A stretch of DNA of 39,789 nucleotides from contig JALSLQ010000075.1 in NCBI GenBank assembly GCA_026988235.1, forward strand, positions 1 through 39,789, read 5' to 3'. This document shows positions 1 through 7,939 of this stretch, piece after piece. How positions within the stretch are numbered: the stretch's first letter is position 1; every line of letters starts with the position of its first letter. The notes below the pieces were generated by a model. It did no database searches. It saw only the letters and a list, made by a program, of their open reading frames with translations, and was not told the origin of the DNA. Source of the DNA: Sulfurimonas sp. (GTDB lineage Bacteria > Campylobacterota > Campylobacteria > Campylobacterales > Sulfurimonadaceae). A program made the position numbers and the translations under genes.

Positions 1-30
1 AATTATTATTATCAGCGTATAAGATTAATC

Positions 31-36
31 TATAAT
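31..36 (+). promoter_or_regulatory. Candidate -10 box of the first gene
   Basis: A perfect TATAAT lies 47 bases upstream of the ATG at 83, in AT-rich sequence. Campylobacterota sigma-70 promoters depend mainly on the -10 box, so the missing -35 is not a concern. An AAAGGAA ribosome site follows just before the start. Seen in sequence; promoter activity is inferred. Confidence 0.5.
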
Positions 37-82
37 TTATGAAGATAATAGTACCATATTTAAGTGTTTTAAAGGAAATTAT

Positions 83-424
83 ATGAAAAAAACAACTTTA
101 TTGGTATTAGTCACATTAGTAGCAGGGTCGGTATTTGCGACATCTGCTATGGCGGATGCTAGTCGTGGAAAAATGGTCTATATGAAAAAGCTAAAACATA
201 TTTGCAAAAAAGATGCTGTAAAAAACGGTGGAGTTTTTGCAATAAAGCATAATCGTAGGACTTGGGCTTCTTTAAAAAAGAATGGAAAACTTCAAGAAGA
301 ATGGATGAAAATTTGTCCTCATGGTGTGAAAAAAATCAAAAAAATGAAACCAAAAAATATAAATAACCTTTATGATTTTGTGTGGAAATATGCATCAGAT
401 GGTGAAGTTCCATCTTGTGGTTAA
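83..424 (+). CDS. Small exported cytochrome c-like protein lacking CXXCH
   Basis: A 113-residue protein with a clear Sec signal peptide (MKK, hydrophobic core, cleavage probably after SAMA near residue 24), so probably periplasmic. The mature part begins with a GK..Y segment like the first helix of small c-type cytochromes and ends with NNLYDFVWKYASDGEVPSCG, like a cytochrome C-terminal helix. However, no CXXCH haem motif is present: only three cysteines remain (KHIC, KICPHG, PSCG). It may be a haem-free relative or bind a ligand differently. The mature part is very lysine-rich. The ribosome site AAAGGAA precedes the ATG. It converges on the OmpA-type gene. Family assignment is by resemblance only. 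Confidence 0.7.
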   Translation: MKKTTLLVLVTLVAGSVFATSAMADASRGKMVYMKKLKHICKKDAVKNGGVFAIKHNRRTWASLKKNGKLQEEWMKICPHGVKKIKKMKPKNINNLYDFVWKYASDGEVPSCG

Positions 425-432
425 TGGAGAGA

Positions 433-464
433 GAGTTAGTTTAAAATAATTTTTAAACTTACTC
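433..464 (+). terminator. Hairpin between convergent genes
   Basis: GAGT-T-AGTTTAAAA pairs with TTTTAAACT-T-ACTC around a short loop, giving 4 plus 9 base pairs with one T-T mismatch. It follows the stop of the 83-424 gene and overlaps the 3' end of the opposing gene. The downstream tract is T-rich but interrupted, so termination strength is uncertain. Confidence 0.5.
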
Positions 465-2151
465 TTCTTGATTTTTCTTTATCTTCTTTATTATTTATCA
501 TAATTTTATTCTTATAATTGATGCCACTTCCTTTTAAAATTTTAGCAAGATATTTTTGTTTTGATTTGTTTTGTGCAAGAAAAAGTGATTTTAATGTTTC
601 GTAAGAGCGTTTCATAGAAAGTTCTTCATTATTTAAATATTTATTGGCAAAAGAACTGTTTTGCCATTCGCTTGAAGTGTGTCCATTAATCTCGAGCATC
701 TTTATTTGTGTTTTATGTGCATATAAAAAAGGGATGAGTTTTTGAGAAAATTTAGTAAAAAACTTTTTTTGTTTCTTATTAAGTTGATATTGCCCTGTAT
801 GAAAATAAAGGTTCTTATCAAGAAATTCTATGTTTAAACTTTCTTTGATGAGTAATTTTTTATTTTTTATTTCTTTTTGAAATAATGTACATAATTGTTT
901 ATAAATATATTGGACACTGCTTGCTTTTTGTGCAATACTCATGTCTTTATTGAGCTTGAGTATCCACATATTATTGTCATTTGAGTTTTTGTCTGTATGA
1001 ATCCCTGCAATGGCGACTTGTGTGTTTGCTAAAATAGTTGCTTTTTTAAATGTATCATAGTTATTGCTTCCATAATGTTCTTGATTAAGGAGTTTAAGCT
1101 TATCGCTTATTTTCATCGCAAGAGCATCTGTGTTGTCATTATCTTGTACAAAGCCTACTCCTATCAAACTACCATCGCTAAATTCTTCAATATCATTGAG
1201 TTGGCTCGAATAAGTAGTTGCTATATGCGTGTCTATTAATATATTTTTATAAATATCAAATTTTATTAAGTGTATTTGTTTTTTATGCATAGTATCAGAT
1301 TGAGAGAGAGAAATGACAAAGTTATGATCTCTTAATTTTAGTAATGAGATGGGCTGTGTAGTACTTTTATTTGCAATTTCTTTTAGCCATATTTTATCGC
1401 CGTTTTGTGTCAATCTTGATATATTAACAGTTGTTTTACCCATTTTGTGGGTTGCACTGAGAATAATTAGTGAGCCATCATCTGCTTCAGCTGCATCTAT
1501 CCCCTCATCGTCGTATTGTGTACCATATTTTTTATTCCATAAAAGTTGTGCATTTTTTGTAAATCTGCTAATACATATGTCGTCATTTCCCAAACCGCCT
1601 TGAAAAATATTGTCCTGAGGCATTCGTGATGTAAATGATGTGCCAATAGCTAAGACTCCGCCATCTTTTAAAGGTATAAGTTTATTTGTTTTATTGTGAT
1701 TTTTGGTACCAAAGTATTGATAATGAATCAGATTCATATGAGCATTAAGCATCAATAAAAGTTCTGAACCATCCATAGTATCTCCACCTACAAAGTACCC
1801 ATTACTAGGTGTTTTAGCAAAAGAAACAGGTTTAGAGAATTTTGTAATATTAATTATTTTTGATTGTATAATTTTTGCTTTATTGTTGATAGTAAGAATC
1901 TGCATCTTCGAACCATATTTATTAGAGACACTTTTTAAATATTCAAATGGGTCTGTATATGTTTTGTTTACATGTAACGCTTGTTTAAATTCATAAGTAA
2001 ATCCAAGTGCACTTAATGTTCCATCATAATTTTGGGTTATATCAACAAGAGCGGCATTAAAAGGCTTGTGAATTATAATAGAAAAATCAGATGATTTGGC
2101 ATCTAATAAAAGGTTACAAAGTAAGAGTAAAAGGAGTGTTGTTAATTTCAT
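436..2151 (-). CDS. OmpA-family C-terminal domain fused to a beta-propeller-like region
   Basis: A 571-residue exported protein. The N-terminus is a hydrophobic signal peptide ending near residue 20. Residues about 30-400 carry recurring blocks of the kind DGS/DGG + hydrophobic run + G, with W..KYGT..DDEG-like stretches, typical of bacterial propeller or delta-60-like repeats. Residues about 450-571 match an OmpA/MotB peptidoglycan-binding domain: a TGQYQLN strand, EINGHTSS (the G-H-T-D/S loop), LSMKRS (LSxxRA-like), and a terminal KEKSRRVSLKI (NRRV-like). Likely anchored to peptidoglycan in the periplasm, with the propeller for protein contacts. No barrel is evident. It is convergent with the first gene; partners are unknown. 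Confidence 0.72.
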   Translation of the reverse strand: MKLTTLLLLLLCNLLLDAKSSDFSIIIHKPFNAALVDITQNYDGTLSALGFTYEFKQALHVNKTYTDPFEYLKSVSNKYGSKMQILTINNKAKIIQSKIINITKFSKPVSFAKTPSNGYFVGGDTMDGSELLLMLNAHMNLIHYQYFGTKNHNKTNKLIPLKDGGVLAIGTSFTSRMPQDNIFQGGLGNDDICISRFTKNAQLLWNKKYGTQYDDEGIDAAEADDGSLIILSATHKMGKTTVNISRLTQNGDKIWLKEIANKSTTQPISLLKLRDHNFVISLSQSDTMHKKQIHLIKFDIYKNILIDTHIATTYSSQLNDIEEFSDGSLIGVGFVQDNDNTDALAMKISDKLKLLNQEHYGSNNYDTFKKATILANTQVAIAGIHTDKNSNDNNMWILKLNKDMSIAQKASSVQYIYKQLCTLFQKEIKNKKLLIKESLNIEFLDKNLYFHTGQYQLNKKQKKFFTKFSQKLIPFLYAHKTQIKMLEINGHTSSEWQNSSFANKYLNNEELSMKRSYETLKSLFLAQNKSKQKYLAKILKGSGINYKNKIMINNKEDKEKSRRVSLKIILN

Positions 2152-2237
2152 ATGATTGCTTTTTATCTAAGGTATAGCAATAAATATTCCTAAGTGGTTT
2201 TTGAGGAAGTTTTTAGGTGCAAAAGCACCAAGAAAAT

Positions 2238-2501
2238 CTATCTTAGATTTTCAAATGGTGCAGTTACAACTTGCTTACGAGTTACAGTGTATGGGACTAA
2301 TGCTGCTGCACGAGCACGCTTAATTACTACTGTAATCATATCTTGGTGGCGTTTACAGTTTCCTGTTAAACGGCGTGGCATAATTTTGTATCTTTCTGAT
2401 AATGAAAAACGCAAACTTGCTACTTCTTTATAATCCATGAAGTCAACTTTTGCTTCACAGTATTTACAATATCTTTTTTTATATTTTCTTTTTTCTGACA
2501 T
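2238..2501 (-). CDS. rpsR: 30S ribosomal protein S18
   Basis: An 87-residue basic protein. It has the S18 core [26 protein letters not shown] with the rRNA-binding basic helix, plus an N-terminal [13 protein letters not shown] that with a later cysteine (GNCKRH) indicates the zinc-binding form of S18. It binds S6 and the central domain of 16S rRNA in the small subunit platform. It is the last gene of the rpsF-ssb-rpsR operon, 27 bases after ssb. The ribosome site AAAGGG precedes ATG. The plus-strand ORF over the same bases is a shadow. Confidence 0.97.
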   Translation of the reverse strand: MSEKRKYKKRYCKYCEAKVDFMDYKEVASLRFSLSERYKIMPRRLTGNCKRHQDMITVVIKRARAAALVPYTVTRKQVVTAPFENLR

Positions 2502-2528
2502 ATTATTACCCTTTGTATCTATTTTTTT

Positions 2529-3116
2529 CTAAAATGGAATTTCATCTTCATCTATATCAATTTCAGGAATAGAGTTGCTACTTGGCATTTCACGACTCTG
2601 AGATGCTGCTTGATTGTTATTGTAGCTATTTTGTTGCTGTGGTGCTTGGTAACTTTGCTGCTGCTGTTGTTGAACAGGTGGCTGTTGATAGCCTTGCGGT
2701 TCTCCTTGAGCAGGTGCGTTATAGCTGCCACCTTGGTTACTGTTTGCCATTGGAGCATTTGATGGAGCATTATAATTACTACCGCCATTATCTCCCTTAG
2801 AGTCAAGCATTTGCATAGTTTCTACAATAACAGAATGTTTTGATCTTTTTTGTCCATTTTGGTCAACCCATTGTTCAAACTGTAATCTTCCCTCAACAAG
2901 GATTTTACTTCCCTTGCGAAGATATTGGTTTGCAACTTCAGCACTTCTTCCGAAGAATGTTATATCTACAAAACATACTTCTTCTTTTTTCTCACCATTA
3001 CTGGTAAATTTACGGCTTGTAGCAATTGCAGTTTTTGCAATTCCCATTCCACCTTGAGAGTATCTAAGTTCGATATCACGCGTTAAGTTACCAACTAAAA
3101 TTATTTTATTGAACAT
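2529..3116 (-). CDS. ssb: Single-stranded DNA-binding protein
   Basis: A 195-residue SSB. Residues 1-110 form the OB fold (FNKIILVGNLTRDIELRYSQGG, then FVDITFFGRSAE, GSKILVEGRLQFEQW). Residues about 115-185 are a disordered linker rich in Q, N, S and P, including a run of six glutamines. The C-terminus IDIDEDEIPF is the acidic tip that recruits DNA repair and replication proteins. Acts as a tetramer on ssDNA. It sits between the ribosomal genes rpsF and rpsR, a classic bacterial arrangement. The glutamine run is encoded by CTG/TTG-like triplets on the plus strand, which could vary in length. Confidence 0.97.
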   Translation of the reverse strand: MFNKIILVGNLTRDIELRYSQGGMGIAKTAIATSRKFTSNGEKKEEVCFVDITFFGRSAEVANQYLRKGSKILVEGRLQFEQWVDQNGQKRSKHSVIVETMQMLDSKGDNGGSNYNAPSNAPMANSNQGGSYNAPAQGEPQGYQQPPVQQQQQQSYQAPQQQNSYNNNQAASQSREMPSSNSIPEIDIDEDEIPF

Positions 3117-3146
3117 AAGTTTTCCTTCAATTTATAGCGAATGCTA

Positions 3147-3572
3147 TTACTCAGCTACTGCTTCTTCTGTTTTTGGAGCTTCTTCTGTTACTGGAGCTTC
3201 TTCTGTTACTGGAGCTTCAGCTTTTGGCACTTCTACTGCTTTATTGGCTTTTTCAACAAAAGTATTCCATGCTTTGATTTCACGGTTTGTATCATATTTG
3301 ATTGTTACAAATCTTAAAAGGTCTTCGTTAATGCGGAAGCGTCTCTCAATTTCAACAATGGCTGCTGGAGCTACTGAATAATAGATTACATGGTAATATC
3401 CACGCTCGTTTTTATTAATTGGGTATGCTAATTTTCTCATCCCCATAGCGTTTGTCGCTGCAATTTCTCCACCGTTTGAAGTAATAATTTCTTCAACAGC
3501 TTTGATGCTAGCTTGAATTTCTTCTGCAGTAAATGTAGGTTTTACGATTACTAAGTTTTCGTAGTGTCTCAT
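3147..3572 (-). CDS. rpsF: 30S ribosomal protein S6
   Basis: A 141-residue S6. The N-terminal ferredoxin-like fold is clear: MRHYENLVIVKPTFTAEEI, then RKLAYPINKNERGYYHVIYY, then INEDLLRFVTIKYD. The last 30 residues form an acidic extension made of EEAPVT-type repeats (APVTEEAPVTEEAPKTEEAVAE). S6 binds S18 in the 30S platform. In E. coli the S6 tail is extended by RimK glutamylation; here an acidic tail is already encoded. First gene of the operon, with an AAAGGAG ribosome site and a leader of roughly 100 bases. Confidence 0.97.
   Translation of the reverse strand: MRHYENLVIVKPTFTAEEIQASIKAVEEIITSNGGEIAATNAMGMRKLAYPINKNERGYYHVIYYSVAPAAIVEIERRFRINEDLLRFVTIKYDTNREIKAWNTFVEKANKAVEVPKAEAPVTEEAPVTEEAPKTEEAVAE
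3163..3216 (-). repeat. Three tandem 18-base repeats in the 3' end of rpsF
   Basis: Three adjacent 18-base units. Two are identical (TCTTCTGTTACTGGAGCT on the plus strand) and one differs at two bases (TCTTCTGTTTTTGGAGCT). Each encodes six residues of the acidic S6 tail, so changes in copy number stay in frame. Confidence 0.85.
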
Positions 3573-3609
3573 ATAGTATAATCTCCTTTTGGTATTGCCT
3601 TATTTTAGG

Positions 3610-3670
3610 CTTTTGTTTCCCTTTCGGATCTGAATATAGTGTCAGTTTTGACATTACAAAGAGAAAGGAA
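3610..3670 (-). promoter_or_regulatory. Candidate S6:S18 autoregulatory leader of rpsF
   Basis: In the rpsF leader RNA an outer stem can form between GTTCCTTTC and GAAAGGGAAAC. An inner perfect hairpin TGTCA-AAAC-TGACA sits inside it. An unpaired CCG trinucleotide lies on the 3' side just before the closing strand. A two-stem structure with a CCG in the internal loop is the known S6:S18 mRNA motif that lets the complex repress its own operon. Pairing was found by eye; family membership is inferred. Confidence 0.55.
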
Positions 3671-3676
3671 CTTGGA

Positions 3677-3682
3677 ATTATA
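3677..3682 (-). promoter_or_regulatory. Candidate -10 box of the rpsF operon
   Basis: TATAAT on the minus strand, in the context CTTATGTATAATTCC, with T-rich sequence upstream. It would start transcription near 3670, giving a leader of about 97 bases that contains the proposed S6:S18 structure. Confidence 0.6.
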
Positions 3683-3807
3683 CATAAGTTTTGCTTAAAA
3701 ATAACATATGCTTTTTTTGTGCAATTTTAATGGCAAGATGCAATAAAATTAAGATTTTTATTTTTTTAGGATATAGTTGCAGTAAATTAAACTAAAATGA
3801 AGAGTAC

Positions 3808-4797
3808 ATGGCAAAAAGAAAGAAAACCACTAAGAAGAAAAAAAGTAGTTCTCCTTTACTAAGATACATAGTATGGAATTTAACGATTATAGCGCTTGTT
3901 CTGATATCTATAATAGTTGGATATTATTTAGGTGTCAATAATGTAAAAATAAAAACAATAGTTAAAGAAAAAGTAATCGTAAAAGAAAAAAAAATGTCTA
4001 AAATACCAAAACCTCCTGTGAGCGTGAACAAACGACTGCAAGAAGTTTTGAAAAAAGAGACAAAAAATTATGTCTCGGCCGCACATGAAATTGATGATGA
4101 AGCCTTAGCAAACCCTCCAAAATCAAAACCGAGAAAAATAGAAGTGTATACATCTAAACCGAAATTAGCGATTATCATAGATGATGTGCAGACTGCTTCT
4201 CAGGTTCGAGCTATAAAAAGTTTGCATCTTAATGTCACTATGTCATTTTTACCACCGCGTGCTGCAAGACCGAATTCTGCAAAGCTTGCATCGCATGAAA
4301 AATTTTATATGGTACATTTGCCGATGGAGGCAATGCACTTTAGTGCAGAAGAACCACATACATTGAGGATACATGATTCTCAACAAAAAATTTCTGCTAG
4401 AATTAAAACTATTAAAAAGTTATTTCCAAGAGTGAGATACATTAATAACCATACGGGGAGTAAGTTTACGGCAAATGAAGTTGCCATGAATAGACTGATT
4501 TTTGCACTCAATGCAAACCATATTCATTTTATAGACAGTCGAACAACAGCAAAAACGATGGCTCCAAAAGTATTGAAAAATTTTGGTTTAAAATATGTTG
4601 CGCGTGATGTCTTTTTGGATCATCATATGGATAAACCATATATTCTAAAACAAATTAAAAAAGCCATTGCTGTAGCAAAAGCACATGGCAGTGCAATTGT
4701 TATAGGTCATCCGTATAAAAACACCTTGCAGGCTTTGTATGAATCGAAAAAATTTCTCAAAGCAGTGGATTTGGTTCAAATCAATAAAATATACTAA
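3808..4797 (+). CDS. Divergent polysaccharide deacetylase family protein (YibQ-like)
   Basis: A 329-residue protein. A lysine-rich cytoplasmic N-terminus is followed by one membrane helix at about residues 20-42 and a linker to about residue 110. The C-terminal domain starts at KLAIIIDDVQT and continues with MSFLPP, YMVHLPMEAM, INNHTGSKFT, HFIDSRTTA and AIVIGHPYK. These are signature elements of the divergent polysaccharide deacetylase family, a NodB-fold relative. The domain probably lies in the periplasm, held by the N-terminal anchor. Substrate unknown. The next gene, dprA, starts 4 bases after the stop, a pairing I also recall from Campylobacter. Start chosen at the first ATG, before the MAKRKKTTKK run. 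Confidence 0.85.
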   Translation: MAKRKKTTKKKKSSSPLLRYIVWNLTIIALVLISIIVGYYLGVNNVKIKTIVKEKVIVKEKKMSKIPKPPVSVNKRLQEVLKKETKNYVSAAHEIDDEALANPPKSKPRKIEVYTSKPKLAIIIDDVQTASQVRAIKSLHLNVTMSFLPPRAARPNSAKLASHEKFYMVHLPMEAMHFSAEEPHTLRIHDSQQKISARIKTIKKLFPRVRYINNHTGSKFTANEVAMNRLIFALNANHIHFIDSRTTAKTMAPKVLKNFGLKYVARDVFLDHHMDKPYILKQIKKAIAVAKAHGSAIVIGHPYKNTLQALYESKKFLKAVDLVQINKIY

Positions 4798-4801
4798 GTT
4801 T

Positions 4802-5578
4802 ATGATTGCACAAATCCCTTTTCATATACCCGAATTAGAGGCTATGAAAAAATACCCGCATGAACTTTTCTATATAGGCAATACCGACTTATTGCATAAA
4901 AAGAAAATAGCAATTGTCGGGAGTAGAAAGCCCAATCAATATGCGAGAACATTGACACATCAACTTGCAATGAAACTTTCTCAAGCAGGTATTTGTATTG
5001 TAAGTGGTGGTGCTTTAGGAGTAGATGCTATTGCTCATAAAGCAGCAGGTGTACACAACACTATTATGATTGCTGCAACAGGGCTTGACAAGCGTTATCC
5101 TGCAATCAATAAAAACATTATTGCAGATATTGAAAAAAGTGGTTTGGTTCTGAGTCAGTTTCAAAAAGGTACACCTTCGCAAAAATACAATTTTCCCCTG
5201 AGAAATGAGGTAGTCGTTGCTTTAGGTGATGTCCTTGTTGTCACCTATGCTGATTTTAATTCCGGGACAATGCACAGTGTAGAATATGCATTGAAAATGG
5301 GAAAAGAGGTTTATGTGCTAGCCCACAGAGTAGGGGAGAGTGAAGCAACAAATGATTTGTTGGCAAAAACAAAAGCAAAAGCTATTTATGATTTGGATGC
5401 TTTTGTTGCACAGTTTGCAGAGCTTACATGTAAAGAAACAGTTTTGGATGAGTTTTTACTGTATTGTCAAACAACCCCGACATATGATGAAGCGTTAAAA
5501 AAATACCCTTCAAAGATTTTTGAAGCAGAACTCAACGGAACAATAGAAATTAATAATGCAAAAGTATATTTGTGCTAG
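4802..5578 (+). CDS. dprA: DNA-processing protein DprA
   Basis: About 258 residues. DprA protects incoming single-stranded DNA during natural transformation and loads RecA on it. The Rossmann-like core is clear: KKIAIVGSRKPNQYA, then IVSGGALGVDAIAHKAA, ATGLDKRYPAIN, FPLRNEVVVALGDVLVV and NSGTMHSVEYALKMGKEVYVL. A short C-terminal region of about 50 residues may be a small winged helix. The ORF track starts at 4739 inside the upstream gene; I prefer the ATG at 4802 (MIAQIPFHIPELEAM), four bases after the upstream stop. Presence of dprA suggests natural competence, which bears on the repeated palindrome reported in the findings. Confidence 0.93.
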   Translation: MIAQIPFHIPELEAMKKYPHELFYIGNTDLLHKKKIAIVGSRKPNQYARTLTHQLAMKLSQAGICIVSGGALGVDAIAHKAAGVHNTIMIAATGLDKRYPAINKNIIADIEKSGLVLSQFQKGTPSQKYNFPLRNEVVVALGDVLVVTYADFNSGTMHSVEYALKMGKEVYVLAHRVGESEATNDLLAKTKAKAIYDLDAFVAQFAELTCKETVLDEFLLYCQTTPTYDEALKKYPSKIFEAELNGTIEINNAKVYLC

Positions 5579-5589
5579 AAAAGTACTCT

Positions 5590-6618
5590 TTAAAGTATTA
5601 GCATAGCATCGCCGTAGGAGTAAAATCTGTACTTTTCTTTGATGGCTTCTGCATAAAGTTCTTGTGTTTTTTCCAAACCAACAAATGATGCGACTAGCAT
5701 AAGTAGTGTTGATTTGGGCAGGTGGAAATTTGTTAAAAGGTGGTGCACTCGTAATGGTTTGTTATTTGGGTACAAAAAAAGATTCGCTTCGCCTTTGGTC
5801 TGGTTTTTATGTCTTGCATAAAACTCTATGGTTCTTGTTGAAGTGGTACCAACACTGAGTATGGGTATATCAGAATCTAAAATTATTTTTGCTTCTTGTG
5901 AAATATCATAATATTCAGAGTGCATAGGATGCTGTGTGATGATGTCAGCTTCTACAGGTTTAAATGTACCGCTACCTACATGTAAGGTAATATAAGCATG
6001 TTTATGATTTTTACAAATTCTTTCATGTTGTGTCGGTGTAAAATGTAGTGAGGCAGTCGGTGCAGCAACAGCACCTTCTTGACGGGCAAATACACTCTGG
6101 TACTCACTTGCATCTTCATCTTCATCGGCTCTTTGTATATAAGGAGGCAGAGGAATATGCCCGATTTTATCTATAATTGGGAGTAAGTCTTCAAAACGCA
6201 AAAGTTTGTTATTTTGATAAAAATGAACTTCTCGGCTACCATCTTCATTGCGCTTCATTACTTTCGCCATGAGATTTTCATCAAAAAATATTTCTGTAGC
6301 AACTTGAATTTTTCCTCGAATATAAACATTGATGTCGTGGGCATTTAAAGCTCTGTTTATAAGAAGTTCAATTTTCCCACCGCTTGATTTTTTTCCAAAA
6401 AGTCTTGCTTTTATGACTTTTGTGTCATTAAAAATTAAGGCACAGTTTTCGGGTAAAAATTGTTCAAGATTATAAAAAAAAGTATGAGTAATAGTATCAG
6501 TCCCTCTATCATAGACTAAAAGTTTGGCATGGTCACGGGGTGAGGCAGGGTAGCTAGCTATAAGCTCATCGGGAAGTGTGAAGTCATAGCTTGAGGTGAG
6601 TAACTCTTTGTTACTCAC
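5590..6618 (-). CDS. queA: S-adenosylmethionine:tRNA ribosyltransferase-isomerase
   Basis: A 342-residue QueA, which transfers the ribosyl part of SAM to 7-aminomethyl-deazaguanine in tRNA to make epoxyqueuosine. Family motifs run in order: YDFTLPDELIASYPASPRDHAKLLVYDR at the N-terminus, IFNDTKVIKARLFGKK, HIPLPPYIQR, VFARQEGAVAAPTASLHFT, YITLHVGSGTFKPV, and TNFHLPKSTLLMLVASFVG. Full length for the family. Its start overlaps the end of tatC by 8 bases, so it is co-transcribed with the tat genes. The LHV codons here form one of the repeated TACATGTA sites. Confidence 0.97.
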   Translation of the reverse strand: MSNKELLTSSYDFTLPDELIASYPASPRDHAKLLVYDRGTDTITHTFFYNLEQFLPENCALIFNDTKVIKARLFGKKSSGGKIELLINRALNAHDINVYIRGKIQVATEIFFDENLMAKVMKRNEDGSREVHFYQNNKLLRFEDLLPIIDKIGHIPLPPYIQRADEDEDASEYQSVFARQEGAVAAPTASLHFTPTQHERICKNHKHAYITLHVGSGTFKPVEADIITQHPMHSEYYDISQEAKIILDSDIPILSVGTTSTRTIEFYARHKNQTKGEANLFLYPNNKPLRVHHLLTNFHLPKSTLLMLVASFVGLEKTQELYAEAIKEKYRFYSYGDAMLIL

Positions 6619-7468
6619 CTTTTTTCTCAGTATCTATAAGCTCATCATAATCTTCATGATGTTCAACTTTGAGATTACTTTCATCTTCTTCGTCATTGTC
6701 TTCATCTTCATCATCATCTTCTTCTTCAAGAGGTGGTGCAGGATTTACCATTTTCACTATCAAAATAGAAAGCAAATAAAGGATAACAAGCGGACCTGCC
6801 ATAAGTAGTTGCGTCAGTACATCAGGTGGTGTTAAGAGTGCTGCTACTATAAATATGATTACGATAGCATATTTGAAAAATGATGTCATCTGTCTATCAT
6901 CTACAAGTCCTAAAAGTGCTAGAAAATAAGCAAACACAGGCAGTTCAAAAGCAAGACCGAAACCAAACATGATTTTTGTAAAAAAGCCGACATAATCTTC
7001 AATGTTTATAAGCGGGGTAAATTTAAAAGAACCAAAAGTGATGAGAAAGTCAAATCCGAAAGGCGTGACGACATAGTAAGCAAAAAGAACACCCACGAGA
7101 AACATGATGGTTCCCCCAGCTATAAATGGTATAATCATTTTTTTCTCATGTGCATACAATCCCGGAGCAATAAAAAGCCAAATTTGAGAGAGTATAATAG
7201 GGAGGGCTCCTAACATCGCTGCAAAAAATGAAACTTTCAATGCTACGAAAAATGCACCTCCGACTTGTGATGTTGTTATCATTCCATTCGCTGCGTGAAT
7301 TGATACTTTTCCAACAGTTATTAATGCATCATTGAGTGGTTGTACCATCCAAGTTAATAATGGTTCATGAAAGTAAAACATGACAAAAAACATTACGATT
7401 AAACTCGCAGCTGAGATGGCGAGCCTTTTTCTTAGCTCTACAAGGTGTGGTCTTAATTCATCAAACAT
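6611..7468 (-). CDS. tatC: Twin-arginine translocase subunit TatC
   Basis: A 285-residue integral membrane protein. It starts MFDELRPHLVELRKRL (the conserved H..ELR.R cytoplasmic N-terminus) and has six predicted membrane helices. FELPVFAYFLALLGLV contains the conserved F-E-x-P motif that helps recognise twin-arginine signal peptides. The C-terminus is unusual: about 40 residues rich in D and E (EEEDDDEDEDNDEEDE) extend into the cytoplasm. Its start overlaps tatB by 8 bases and its end overlaps queA by 8 bases. No tatA was found in this window. Confidence 0.97.
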   Translation of the reverse strand: MFDELRPHLVELRKRLAISAASLIVMFFVMFYFHEPLLTWMVQPLNDALITVGKVSIHAANGMITTSQVGGAFFVALKVSFFAAMLGALPIILSQIWLFIAPGLYAHEKKMIIPFIAGGTIMFLVGVLFAYYVVTPFGFDFLITFGSFKFTPLINIEDYVGFFTKIMFGFGLAFELPVFAYFLALLGLVDDRQMTSFFKYAIVIIFIVAALLTPPDVLTQLLMAGPLVILYLLSILIVKMVNPAPPLEEEDDDEDEDNDEEDESNLKVEHHEDYDELIDTEKKGE

Positions 7469-7880
7469 CTTTATTATCTTCTTCTTTATCTATTTTTTCT
7501 TTTTTTGTTTTCTTTTTAAAAGTTACTTCTTGTGGTTCTTTTGGTGCTTGTTTTGGTGACTGTTTAATATCTTCGTCGTCTTTTAAAATATCATCTGTCA
7601 AACTCGTCAGTTTTGCGCTGGCTTGTGCCGGAATATCAGTTACTTTGTGCAAACTTTCAGTGGCATTTAAAAGCTCTTGTTTATAGGCAAGTGCTTCTTG
7701 TTTAATTTCACTCAAATTCATCTCTTCTTCAAGCGAATCTTTTACTGTTCCTATCGTAGTTTTGACATTTTTAAAAAATTTAGCAATTTCAATCATCGTA
7801 CTAGGGAGCTTATCCGGACCTAGAAAAAGAATAGCGATAACTGCTATGAGTAGCAGTTCTGTAAAACCCATACCAAACAT
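7461..7880 (-). CDS. tatB: Sec-independent translocase protein TatB
   Basis: A 139-residue TatA/B-family protein. MFGMGFTELLLIAVIAILFLGPDKLPSTM is the single membrane helix followed by the FLGP-DKLP hinge, then an amphipathic helix (AKFFKNVKTTIGTVKD) and a long charged cytoplasmic tail. The N-terminal glutamate in FTELLLI and the length of the tail favour TatB over TatA. With TatC it forms the receptor for folded proteins with twin-arginine signals. First gene of the tatB-tatC-queA group, 59 bases downstream of hemW. Confidence 0.9.
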   Translation of the reverse strand: MFGMGFTELLLIAVIAILFLGPDKLPSTMIEIAKFFKNVKTTIGTVKDSLEEEMNLSEIKQEALAYKQELLNATESLHKVTDIPAQASAKLTSLTDDILKDDEDIKQSPKQAPKEPQEVTFKKKTKKEKIDKEEDNKDV

Positions 7881-7939
7881 GTTAAACCTTCATATTTTAT
7901 TGATTGTGCAATTTTATCTAAAGAATGATTAAAAAATCT

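Noticed and set aside
2194-2433. Plus-strand ORF of 79 residues
   Set aside because: Lies antisense over rpsR, whose protein is unmistakable; no ribosome site.
2638-2710. Triplet repeats in ssb as a phase-variable tract
   Set aside because: They are imperfect CTG/TTG codons in a disordered linker; in-frame variation is possible but on/off switching is not.
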